Part shown: positions 28,938-41,512 of the stretch, in pieces | Position numbering within the stretch: the first letter of the stretch is position 1 | Layout: the number at the start of each line of letters is the position of its first letter | From: Pilaira anomala | Taxonomy: Eukaryota; Mucoromycota; Mucoromycetes; Mucorales; Mucoraceae | Length of the DNA stretch: 64,000 nt | Assembly (NCBI GenBank): GCA_025716855.1 | Contig: JAIXMQ010000022.1 | Span: 124,001 to 188,000 of the forward strand | Reading direction: 5' to 3' | Notes under the pieces: model-generated | What the model was told of the DNA's origin: nothing | Database searches by the model: none | Seen by the model: only the letters and a program-made list of their open reading frames with translations | Position numbers and translations under genes: made by a program

Positions 28938-30211
28938 TTATATTTTACTTTGCATTAAACTGGCAGAAACGAGATTGGAGAATTGAGTTGGTAATTTATC
29001 ATGCTTTAACTTTTCTTGAATATGACGACGGAAATTACGCCCTTGACGGCCTTTATATAATGGCATCAGTGGTCGAACCATAAGTGTGGCGGGTGGTAAG
29101 CCATATTCGTCTTTACTTATTGGTCTTGAATATAATTTGTCTACATAGTCTATGTATAATTTTGTTATTTTTGAACTGGAAACCCCCCTCCCCCCTCCTT
29201 TTTTTTACCTAAATATTCTGTGGTGATTTGATCAATTGATTTCACTTGATCGTCTTTATATATTTCTTGATCTAATGCTTGCAAAAAGATAGGCTCGTCC
29301 ATGACTACAAGTACGGTATGAGTGATATATAGGATTAAACTTATGTTTTTTTTAAAAAAAAGAGACTTTTTTACCTTTTCTTCCTATCATACAACCATCT
29401 ACTTTTTCCAATACAGACTTGATTTGATCTACTTCAGTAAACCCACCATTGATCGTTATTGGTAAATCAGGAAACGCTCTTGACAGTTCAAATACTCTTT
29501 CATAATTTAAAGGAGGTATCATTCTATTCTGCTTAGGCGATAACCCTTTCAAGATACATTTTCTAGCGTGCACAATGAGATGAGGCGGTGGTCTTTCACT
29601 TTGATTTAATGTCTTAACATAATTTGTCAGGAACTCAAAGTCGTCTTGATGATCGACACCCGTACGACATTTGACAGTGACAGGAATAGTCACGTTGTGT
29701 TTGACCATGGCAGAAAGCATATCGGATACTAATTCAGGGGTACGCATTAAGACAGCACCAAAGCTACCGTGCTGTACATTAGGGCTTGGACACCCGTTGT
29801 TGATATTCACATGCTTATAGCCGTAGTCTTGTAATAATTTAGTTGCTTTTGCCATGGGCTCAATCTCAGATCCACCTAATTGAACTACAATGTTCGAACG
29901 AGGCGCTCCTACAAAACGATCTAAGTGATCGGCATGGTGAAGAACTGCTTGGCAGTGGTGCATTTCGGTGTAGTAGTCGTAACGATCTTTACCAGAAATA
30001 ATATGTAACAGTTCTAGGAATTGCTGAAATAAAAAAAAAAAAAAGAGAGAGGAATGAGTTCGATCGCTTAACGAAAGGAATATTCTTATTTTTGGTAGTT
30101 TACAGGCGTGGTAATATCAACCATAGGAGCTACACTGATAGGTCGTTGCAACCTTGTATGCAATGTACGTTTTGACCATGTTGGGATTAGAGTTTTTCTA
30201 AATAAGGTCAT
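28938..30211 (-). CDS. tRNA-dihydrouridine synthase, DusA-like
   Basis: FMN enzyme that reduces uridine in tRNA D-loops. It starts MTLFRKTLIPTWSKRTLHTR, an Arg-rich, acid-free N-terminus that may be a mitochondrial presequence. It continues LQRPISVAPMVDITTP, YYTEMHHCQAVLHH, VVQLGGSEIEPMAKATKLLQ, and NINNGCPSPNVQHGSFGAVL with the catalytic Cys. DusA-specific blocks follow: VKCRTGVDHQDDFEFL and LIVHARKCILKGLSPKQNRM IPPLNY, where other Dus classes differ. It ends NLVSASLMQSKI. Four exons are seen. Most fungal Dus proteins are Dus1-Dus4, so a DusA-type protein is notable. It shares a 184-bp divergent promoter with the PMT gene. Confidence 0.9.
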
Positions 30212-30395
30212 AATAAACAAAAGAAAAAATAACAGAGATAGAGAGTAAGAGAAAAGGGTCACAAAAATTCATTAATGCAACAACCCTTCTTTTGTATTAA
30301 ATTAAAAAAGTAAATATTTACCCATCGTCATCCCTTTATTTTTATTTTTCTATATCTCTCTTTTCTCTTTGCTTTTCTTTCGTTTTTATTTAATC
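30212..30395. promoter_or_regulatory. Compact bidirectional promoter, Dus / PMT
   Basis: Only 184 bp separate the two divergent start codons. The interval is pyrimidine-rich toward the PMT start (TTTTTATTTTTC, TCTCTCTTTTCTC) and purine-rich toward the Dus start. No TATA box or specific site stands out. Confidence 0.5.
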
Positions 30396-33112
30396 ATGGA
30401 TACTTTAAAGAGAAGACATAATGTGTCCCAGGCACCGGATTCTCCTCCACCAAAATATTCAGATACTTATGAACCTGTTCCTGTAAGCAATGAGAAGTTT
30501 ACATTGTCTGAAAAGGATAGTAAAGTGTTTAAAAAGCAATATTATGATAACAAGGTAAATAACATTTGAAATTCCTTTAACCCCTTATTATTATTATTTT
30601 TTTTTTTTTTTGAAGTAATGTACTGACAGATCAACGTATTTAGGCACTAAGCTTTATATCTCAACATAAAAATACATTGGCAATCACTGTATTAACGGCA
30701 CTGTCATTATGGACACGGTTCCGATTAATCGGTTTATCAAGAAAAGTTATTTGGGATGAGGTAAGCTTAAGAAGCAATATCTACAGTCAATAAGGATCTT
30801 GCTAAAAAAAAAAATTCTTTAGGCACATTTTGGCAAGGTAACAAAAAAGAAAAAGAAAAAATTACATGGTAAAAAAAAAAAAAAGACGCGTGTCATTAAC
30901 CTCCTTTTTTTTTTTTTTTTTTTTTTTTTGATAGTTTGGTTCATACTATTTGAGACATGAATTCTATCATGATGTACACCCACCTTTAGGAAAGATGTTG
31001 GTAGGCTTATCAGGAAAAATAGCCAACTACAATGGCTCATTCGGCTTTGATTCAGGACACAATTACCCTGAAGATCTTGATATTGTCACTATGCGTGTCT
31101 TTAACGCAGCATGGGGAGCCATGTTGGTACCTGTTGCTTATGGTACAGCGCGTTTAGTCAACTTATCCGTGATGTCTTCCTTTTTAGCCGCATCTTTTGT
31201 TTTGTTTGATAATGCTTTATTGACCATCAGTCGATTTGTGTTACTTGATTCCATGTTATTGTTCTTTACTGGTGCCACGTTTTTATGTTTAGCTGGGTTT
31301 CGGTCAGTCAGGAACAGGTAAAAAATCTAATTTAGCCTTTTCACAAAGTTTGTTTTTTTCTGACGTGCATATTTGTTTTTTTTTTCTTAGATCATTTTCA
31401 GTTGCATGGTGGGGTTGGCTTATTGCACTTGGTACAACATTAGGTTGTGTACTTAGTGTGAAATGGGTTGGATTGTTTGCTGTTGCTTTAGCTGGTACTT
31501 ATACCTTGGAAGACCTATGGGATATGTTGGGCGATATTCAGATGCCCAAAAAAACTTACCTTGGTCATTGGCTGGCGCGTGGTGCTTTTTTGATTGGATT
31601 ACCTGTCTCTATTTATATGGCCTCATTTGCTGCTCATTTTCATATCTTAAGTAACAGTGGACCTGGTGACCCTACGATGGGTTCTTTGTTTCAAGCTAGA
31701 TTAAACGGTAGCAGCTTCAAGGATAATCCGCTGGAAGTCGCGTATGGGTCCAACATCACGTTAAAAAACTTTGGATATGGTGGAGGCTTATTACACTCTC
31801 ACCCAAGTCTTTATCCAGATGGCTCCAAGCAACAACAAATTACAGCTTATTCTTTCAAGGATAATAATAATAACTGGATTGTTAGTCAACCTCGTGATCT
31901 TGTTGGTGGTACTTTACCTAGTAATGAAGGTATCAATTATGTCAAGGATGGTGATATTATTCGTTTGTCTCATATGCTCTCTGGTCGTAACTTACATAGT
32001 CATCCTATTAATGCACCCATTTCTACAAAGCATTGGGAAGTTAGCGCTTATGGTTCTGAAGAAGTAGGTGATATACAAGACAATTGGAAAGTTGAAATTG
32101 TAAAGGATGTCTCTGGTCTTAAAACAAATACCGTTAAGGCTTTAACCACTCGGTTCAGATTACGCCATATTCATTTGGATTGTCTTTTAGCTTCACGTAA
32201 TGTTGTTTTACCTCAATGGGGTTTTAGACAACTTGAAGTTGTTTGTGATAGAAAAAGTGATCCTAATGATCCTCATGTTATGTGGAATGTAGAAGAGCAT
32301 TATAATGCTGCTTGTATGTATATATATATATATATATATATATAAATATTATTAGATATGCTCTCTGGTTTAACTTATATTCGTTTCTTTTTATAGTGCC
32401 TCCTGCACCTCGTAACGCTTACAAGACAAACTTCTTTGAGGATTTTTGGCATTTGAATGTGGTGATGTGGAATACCAATAATGCTTTAGTTATCGACCCT
32501 GATAAAGATGATACATTAGCTTCTGCACCTACAGAATGGCCTATGGTCACTGTTGGTCTTCGTATGTGTTCATGGAATAGTGATGATATCAAATATTATC
32601 TTATAGGAAATCCATCCATTTGGTGGTCCTCATTTATTACCATCATGTCTTTTCCATTGATTATTGCAACTTACAATGTTCGTCAAAGACGACAAATTAT
32701 TGACATGACACCAGGTAAAAAAAACAAGTAAAAAAACCTCTCTCCTATACGCGCTAACCATTTTTTTTTTATCATAGCACGATGGGCTCAATTCCTCTCA
32801 GTTGGAAAATTATTCTTCTCTGGATGGTTTTTCCATTACATTCCATTCTTTATGATGGGTCGAGTCACGTACATTCATCACTACTTCCCTGCACTTTACT
32901 TTAGTGTATTTATGGTCCCCTTCTTGATGGAACATTTCTTGAGTAATGCAGGTAGCAAGACACGTTACACAGTTTACGGTACTGTATTCTCAATCGTACT
33001 TGCGAATTTTATCTTTTTCGCACCCTTTTCTTTTGGTATGTTAGGCGATATCAAGGACTATTCGAACCGTCTTTGGCTGAATAGTTGGAATTTAATTGAG
33101 AATATAAATTAA
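30396..33112 (+). CDS. PMT2: Dolichyl-phosphate-mannose--protein mannosyltransferase, PMT2 family
   Basis: ER membrane enzyme that starts O-mannosylation of secreted and wall proteins. It starts MDTLKRRHNVSQAPDSPPPK (cytosolic tail). Loop 1 has the catalytic D-E pair: [20 protein letters not shown] then YHDVHPPLGKML. Multi-span regions follow (TLGCVLSVKWVGLFAVALAG, IYMASFAAHFHILSNSGPGD). The MIR domain starts GGGLLHSHPSLYPDGSKQQQ and includes LSGRNLHSHPINAPISTKHW. The C-terminal TM part includes YIHHYFPALYFSVFMVPFLM. The LLHSHPSLYPDGSKQQQ form is that of the PMT2 subfamily, not PMT1 or PMT4. Seven exons are seen; the exon holding AHFGK is very short (about 30830-30837 outward). The call is firm; the exact paralogue (Pmt2, 3 or 6) is not resolved. 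Confidence 0.95.
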
Positions 33113-33280
33113 ACAACAGTCATATCATATACAACTTTTTTTTAAACGTACTTCAATAATAATAAAAAAAAAAACTCTTTTTTCTTATTCTCTGAAAATA
33201 AAATAAATCGATATGAAAGTGAGAGGGCTTTGGGGTACTTAAAATTTAATAAATATGTATCAAAAAGTCTCTAGTTATTA

Positions 33281-35829
33281 ATGTTACACGTAGGGTTAGA
33301 AATTGAACCTGAACGAGCTACTCAAGTCAAAGTAGACGGGTCATTTAAAATAACAATGGTAACTTTTTTTTTTTAATAGAACTGATAAAGTGGGTTTTTA
33401 AATAAATAAAATAAAAAGGCTTCTATTAGTAGTTTTAATGGCCCTGAAAGAACTTCAGTATATATGGAGTTTCAAGATAAAAGGTTTTTATTATGCTCAT
33501 TGATTCCTGAAAAAATTGAACAACAAGTTGTTGACATTACCTGTTTGAAACGTGAACAGATCACTTTTCGATCTGTAGGTTCAAAGTAAGTAAGAAGAAA
33601 ATCTTATGATTATCTTATTGACCGTATTGTTAGTGGCGTTCATCTTATGGGAAATTATATATCACAAGAAGGCAGTGATAGTGAATTTGAAGACGATGAT
33701 AGTGAATCAGCGGAAGAAGAGGGAATATTAGAAAAGAAAACACCTGTGGAAGAAAAAGAGGTTACAACAATAATCGAACCAGCTTTTGATGACTCGAATG
33801 AATACGAAGATACCTCAGAGATAGAGTAAGTTTCTTCTATCTCTCTATCTTTTCTTTCTAAACTTGACAATTGTATTTGTTTTTTTTTATGAATAGAGAA
33901 GTAGATCAAGACGATGAATTTGATGTCAGTCATGTATGTCACTACTTGGACACAGCATTTGGATTCGAAGAGCCACAGTATAATACATCTGATAGATCAA
34001 ACGATACATCGGACCAAAATAAATCAGGATCCACTTATGTAGATGTGATAGAAGCCTCAAAGAAGACGACAGATAATCCTGTTAGTAACAAGCCAGCAGG
34101 CCAAGCACCACCAGTTAAACCACCAGTATCCAAACAGCCATTACCCAAACAATTAGCATCCGAGAAGACAACTACAGAAAGTTCAAAACCTCAAGAACCT
34201 AAACCTAAAAGAAGCACCGAGGTACCTGTGATAAAAGGCCCACGACCTAAACGAATCTCTCGAAGTGAAGCTAGAAAGTTATTGGAACAACAACAACAAC
34301 AACAGCAGCAGCAAACATCAGAACCCGTAATAATCGAAGCTAATGAAACTGAACCATCCAATAATGAGGCCACACCTAAAAATACTACACGTGTAGTAAA
34401 TTCACAAGATAACAGTTACTCAGCTTTAAATCAAAGTATAATGGATGAAAAGGGCAAGAAGACGAGTAAGCCGGCCGCTAGAACCACAAACTCAAGAAAT
34501 TTTGTAGCCAAAATCCCAATGACGAGAACAAGATCGAAGAGTCCAGTAGCAACACGACCAAAAAATCCTGTTTCCAGCTCTATAATAGCAACTAGGACGA
34601 GATCAAAGAGCCCACTTGCTAAAAATACATTACCATCATCTGTAAATAATCAAGGATCAGGTCAAGATAAAGAATTAGAAGCTAAACCTAGTAACAGATC
34701 AAAGAGACAAAGAGCAAAGAAATCAATTGAAGTCGAAGTAATAGAAGAATTGCCTGTAGAAGCAACACCAGTGAATCAAAAGAATATAGCGGATGAGACG
34801 GCCTTGGAAGATACTAGACCTAAAAAGAAAAGCTCTAAATCAAAGAAGACCACCAATAATAAACCTGTAGAGGAGTCAATTAAAACTACAACTAACGAAG
34901 AGAAAAGTAAGGACTCAGAACCTGAGGTAGGTACAGAAGAAACCGAAAATAGTCTTTCGAGTGAATTGGAAGAAAGGGTCGAAAATGCATCTATTAAAAA
35001 TAAGAAAACTAAATCTAAGAAAGTAAAGACACCTGTCGAGCTCGTTCCTGACACAGTAGACCAATTAGATGAGGAAACCATATCACAAGAATCAACAGAT
35101 GTCGAAATTTCAATCCCTAAGAAGAAGAAAAAGTCTAAATCCAAAAGGGACCAACCTACTCAGCCTGTAGAAGAAGAAGAAGAAGAAGAAGAAGTAAATG
35201 GGCCAGATCATCAAGAGGAGGAGCCAAATAAAACAAATCGACCTAAAAAGATAGGGTCAAAAAAAATCAATGCAGCTACTGAAAAATTGATTGATCTCGA
35301 GACCGAAGTTGAGACCAAGCCAAATGAAGAAAAAGAGCCATCAGGAAGTAAAGAGGAGGTCGAGGATAGAACAGAGAAACTTTTTAAATTAGGAAAGGGT
35401 TTAGAAAGGAAAATGCAAGATCTTTCACACTTTACGTTTGAAGAACTTTTAGAGCTTGAAAAGGAACGTAAAAGACAAAAGAAGGAAAGGAAAAAAAAGA
35501 AGAGAGAAGCTAGATTGAGAAAAGAGGATCAGAGCATTACTGAAAGTGCTGCTGCTCCTGCTTCTACCCCTGATATTGTGGCTACTATGAATGCTGATGC
35601 TATAGCTGCTGCTGCTGCTGCTCGTGCGGTTACTACTAACACTAAAAAGAGTATTCATGCAGTCAATAACAAAAACATAGAAAATCTTAAAAAATATCCA
35701 AAAAGAAAAGCAAGTGGTGAAGCAGCAGAAAAATTAGGAGCTATGGCTCGTGCTGATGCATTGATGGCTCAGTCTGTTAAAAGAGGTGAACTTAAACGTA
35801 AAAAAACTAAAACTTCTAATTTACAATAA
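33281..35829 (+). CDS. Nucleoplasmin-like (NPL) domain protein with long charged tail
   Basis: The N-terminal domain reads MLHVGLEIEPERATQVKVDG, SFKITMASISSFNGPERTSV, VYMEFQDKRFLLCSLIPE, FRSVGSNGVHLMGNYISQ. This is the NPL beta-sandwich found at the front of fungal/insect nuclear FKBPs (Fpr3/Fpr4, FKBP39). An acidic tract follows (GSDSEFEDDDSESAEEEG). The remainder, about 650 residues, is Lys/Glu/Ser-rich with RSKSP repeats (ARTRSKSP, TRTRSKSP) and a basic end KRGELKRKKTKTSNLQ. No FKBP catalytic domain is present. Early exons are 33281-33358, 33420-33585 and from 33634, joining in frame. It is probably a nuclear histone chaperone or nucleolar protein (inference). Confidence 0.75.
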
Positions 35830-35955
35830 TAAAGAAGAAGAAAAAAAGAAGCAGGGCCATTGTATATATGTGTGTATTATATGGAGGAGGGGTAAAGATT
35901 AAAATACTAAATTTGCTGGGATTGTTTATGTGTGTGTGTGTGTGTGTGATATAAA

Positions 35956-37453
<1,498 letters not shown>

Positions 37454-38467
37454 TTAAGCTTCCCAAGAAGAGGTAGCGGGAGCTTCAGTCTCGTCAGCCC
37501 AGTCGGTGGTGCGAGAAGCGGACCAGTCGGCAGCGGCAGCAATACCAGCAACACCTTCAGTGGCCTCACCTTCAACAGCCCACTCACCAGTGGCAGCATC
37601 AGCAGTGGCAGCGAAGTCACCTTCCTCGAATTCAGCTTCAGCGTTTTCCTTCTCGATATCCTCAGGATCACGGTAGAAGAACATATCAACCATGACATCC
37701 CAAGCAGACTCGTAGTCCAAAGTACCACGGAGACGGAGGACGGCACGAGCCATGAGCCAGTAGATCAAACCAATAGCGTGCTTAGCCTTGTTGTTGGTAG
37801 GGATAGCAACATCAATGTATTGGAGAGAAGAATCGGTATCGGCAAGAGAGATAACGGGGATGTTGACATAAGAAGCTTCGAGAACAGCTTGGAAATCAGA
37901 ACGAGGATCGGTACAGATAACCAAACGAGGTTCACGGAAAGAACGGGTGATGTAATTGGTGAAGGTACCGGGAGTGAAACGACCGACAATGGCTTCAGCA
38001 CCAATGTACTTGGCGAACTTAAGAGCAGCACGGTGACCGTAAGGACGGGCAGAGACAACAACAATGTCTTGAGGCTATTTTTTTTTTTTTTTTACATATA
38101 AGTTAGTTACCAATATTTTTTTTAAAAAAAACCCCCCCTTCTTTTTTTATTTTCAAATGTTACTTACGTTCTCAATGGCAGCAATGACACGAGCAGCCAA
38201 GATGAGCTTTTCCCAAGTCTTACCAATGTTGATCAAGTTGATACCTAATAACAATAAAAATTATTTAATTTCCAGTTTCCATATTTTACTCTATAAATAA
38301 ATAAAAAAAAATCTATATAAATTATATTTTTTACCATCAGCACGACGCTTGTGGATATAAGTAGCCATACGGGTGTTGGCGTTCTTGGTACCAATGTGAC
38401 ATTGGGCGCTCAAAAGGAGTTGAATATCCTCTTCAGTGGGGTTGAGAGCGGAAGGAACACGAGACAT
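37454..38467 (-). CDS. RPS0: 40S ribosomal protein S0 / uS2
   Basis: Small-subunit protein uS2. Three exons: [65 protein letters not shown]; then [80 protein letters not shown], ending [18 protein letters not shown]. The acidic W-containing tail is typical. GC content is higher than in the flanks, as expected for a highly expressed gene. An in-frame ATG five codons upstream lies beside a TATAG that may be the end of a 5' UTR intron, so the start at 38467 is preferred. A 222-residue antisense frame is a shadow. Confidence 0.98.
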
Positions 38468-39308
38468 ATCTATAAAAGTCAATTAGAACTTTGTTTTGTT
38501 TGTTGTGATGATGACATATGGATGGATGGATACATTACTTGATGTGCAAGGAAAGAGAAGGCTTTATTAGGGCTGTGCTACTGACAACAATTTTACATTG
38601 TTCTCCTCTCCCCCCCCCCCCCCCCAACATTTCCCGCCTGTCATTTCTTTAGATTTTTGATATACATTGCGGTCCGGCAGTCGGAGCCCTGTTGTTATAC
38701 TTTTTTTTTTAAAAAAAAGAAAGGTTGATTAGTTAACTTTCGCCAATCAACGTACAAAATACTTGTTCTATGCAAGATGTTGATATATGCTCTGATATTA
38801 CATTAGTCTTGTATATAGGTAATCCCATTGCTTTTTTCTCTTTCTTCTTTGTTTCATCTCAACATGAATAAATTATAGGCTCTTATCTCTAACTCCAACA
38901 TTGAGTTAGGAAGTATATTATTCAAAAAGAAGAGTTACATACTGTGCCCTTCAAGTATATGTTGTCATAGTAACTTACAGTCATTCCGTTGCTATGCTAT
39001 CAAGAAAAAAAAAGAGTTTGTAATGAGGAAGCTTCATGTTGTACATACAAGCTTAATTTTCGGATCAACTATTTAAAAATTGTTCAACTTCGGTTCTTTG
39101 AACGTTTTCCAAGATATCTGCTTCTTGAGCTCCCTTACACAACTAAATATAATGTACAATATGTAGTTATCATCAACTCTACAACACCAAATTTACTCGA
39201 GTTATGTATTTGATGTTGAGATAATCCTTGCTAAATTCAAGATGTATCATTTTTACCATAAAATGACAGAACACCAATTTTTAACTAATACTTGTTCAAT
39301 TAGCCCTT

Positions 39309-39340
<32 letters not shown>

Positions 39341-39510
39341 CTACTTGAGTTTGTGAAAAATCAAGAAGTAATTTGAAGGATTGTTTTTTTTTTATATTAT
39401 TCATTTATTTATTAAGAAACAAACAAACAAAACAAAAAGAAAAAGGCCGAGATTTTTTTTTAAAGAAAAAAATGACAGATTTTTGGAGAGAAAGAGAGAA
39501 GAGAGATAAT
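38468..39510. other. RPS0 upstream region and spacer; poly-C and GTCCGGCA site
   Basis: 1.0 kb with no gene. A run of 16 C lies at 38610-38625. The 8-mer GTCCGGCA (minus strand TGCCGGAC) at 38672-38679 recurs upstream of eL27. T(n)A(n) palindromes occur at 38701-38718 and 39307-39340. Open frames here have no recognisable features. Confidence 0.5.
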
Positions 39511-40626
39511 TTAGAATCTGAGCTTGCTGAAGAACCACTTGTTCTTACCGGTTTGGTAACGTTCTTCGAAGAGCTTCTTGATAACCTATAATTTTTTTTT
39601 TTTTTTAAAAAAAAAGTTTAATATTTCATGCAAATGAACAGATTTCTCCTTGTTTGTAAAATCGATTATTTTTTTTTACCTTCTTGGAATCTTCACGTTG
39701 AGTAGGTTCCTTGAAAGTTTCGGCAGAGACAGTACCCTTGATTTGTTCTAATTCCAAACCATAACTAAAATAAACACAATAATAATTAATATTTATGCAC
39801 ACACATTTTTTTTGTCAAATTATAAAATTAATTACCGAGTAGGCATCATGTGGTTGTAGTTAACAATCTTGACGAAAGGCTTGACCTTGGAGCGCTTGGC
39901 AGTCTTCTTCTTACCCATGGCCTTGGTGACCTTGAGGGGAGAACGTTCGACACCGGCGACAACGGCATAACCGTAAGGTCTATCCTTGGTTCCTTCGTCA
40001 TGGTCTATTATAATTTCATATTAATAACTGAAAAGATTGGGTAGCATTGAATTTTTAAAGCAGAGAAAGAAGAAATGTATAAAGAGAGTCTCTCTTTTTT
40101 TTTTAAGTGCGCTTATTTGTTTTTGTTGATATTATTGTTTAGGTGAAAGTCGCGCGAAAATCCACAAAAAAAAAAAAAAAGAATATCCAAATTTAAGTAT
40201 CCATATCATTATTATTTTTTGACTTTAGTTGATATTGTTGTATTAAGAATCCAAATTTGTAAAAATAAATAAATAAATAAAGCGCAACTGTCTCTCTGTA
40301 TGTCTATCTCTCTCGAATTGTCTTTGTAACTTTTTCTTTCTTTCTTTCTTTCTCTGCTGTTTTGAGTGAATTTTAATACATACTACGGACGACAACGGCC
40401 TTTTTACCGGCATAACGACCTTGTAAAATAACGACAACCTATGTGAATTGAGAATAAGTTTACACAATATTAAAAAAAAAACACGACATTGGATTCAAGT
40501 CTCGATTATTTTTTTTTTCAAAAAAAAAAAAAAAATAGTTTCTATATCCACATATCGAAAATCAATCCATCCATTTTGTTGAAAGAAGGTTTTACGTACT
40601 TTACCAGCCTTGATGAATTTGACCAT
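39511..40626 (-). CDS. RPL27: 60S ribosomal protein eL27
   Basis: Large-subunit ribosomal protein. Exons: [136 protein letters not shown]. This matches eL27 end to end, with the invariant [13 protein letters not shown]-terminus. The first intron follows the ninth codon, as in many fungal ribosomal protein genes. T(n)A(n) palindromes occur in the last intron (39592-39615). Confidence 0.98.
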
Positions 40627-41512
40627 GGTTGCTGAAGATCTGTCAAAGAGAAGAGGAAGATTCTATTCGTTTTGGCTTTGCTGGTTCTACTTTTGATCGT
40701 TCCTTCAGTCCGGCAAAAAACCCTATAATTATCGGTCAGAACTCCGCCTACCTTTTTTTTTTTTTTAAAAAAAAAAAATAACTTTGACATGAATGGTACT
40801 ACAATAAAGATTTAATATAAGACTTTTTTTTTTTTTCTTTGAAGCAAAAAGGAAATTGTATATGCTCTGGTTAATTGTTTTGAAAGATAAAGATTCAATT
40901 GATTGTAAAGAGTTAATAATTATCTTTTAGATCATATATAGGTCAGGCAGAAAAGAATATATAATTATAAGGGTGATTTTCAATTTTTCATTTTATGAAT
41001 ACATAAAACAGGATCAATGTTGGATTAAACTTTATTATTTGAACCTCCAATAGTTCATCTAATAAAAGTGTAGTAATCCAGAGCGAAACCTGCTTTTATG
41101 TATTGCAACGGAACGAAGTCGCAGATGTATCTGGCGAGTAGATCATAATTTGAAGTTTGGTGTACTGGTATGGCTCTTACTAGGCGTATGTATAATTACT
41201 TTGAGAACCAAGAGAAACACTTTCTTTTATCAAATAATATTAAATAATAATAATAAAAAAAATTCTTTAAATATGTACATATGTAGTTTTATTAAACTCA
41301 AGTAGTTTAGAATGTTCTACTTTTTCGCAATAATATAGTTTAAACAAAAACGAAATGATAAGTAAAGGAAAACATTATTGTTTTACAGAAAAGAGATATA
41401 TGTTAGAAGAGACGTGTAACCTCTTTTTTTTTTGTGAGACCTTTTTATAAAAGCGTTGTTATAAAAGTAAAAAACTTTTTTTTACACACTTTTTTTTTTC
41501 TTTTTTTTTTGT
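40627..41512. other. Divergent intergenic region eL27 / SLX4-like gene
   Basis: 886 bp with no gene. A T14A12 palindrome lies at 40753-40778. A slightly higher-GC stretch at about 41085-41150 was examined for a tRNA and does not fold into one. Confidence 0.45.
40708..40715 (-). promoter_or_regulatory. Shared ribosomal-protein promoter 8-mer TGCCGGAC
   Basis: Minus-strand TGCCGGAC lies 82 bp upstream of the eL27 ATG; the same 8-mer lies 205 bp upstream of RPS0 (38672-38679). Next to it is AGGGTTTT (minus strand, about 40717-40724), like a Tbf1-type ribosomal protein gene box. Two occurrences only, so function is a guess. Confidence 0.3.

Noticed and set aside
34776..35144. 122-residue minus-strand frame in the NPL gene
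   Set aside because: Mirror of Lys/Glu/Ser codons; no start context or homology.
41085..41150. Possible tRNA-like stretch near 41.1 kb
   Set aside because: No B-box GGTTCRANNCC and no acceptor stem can be formed.
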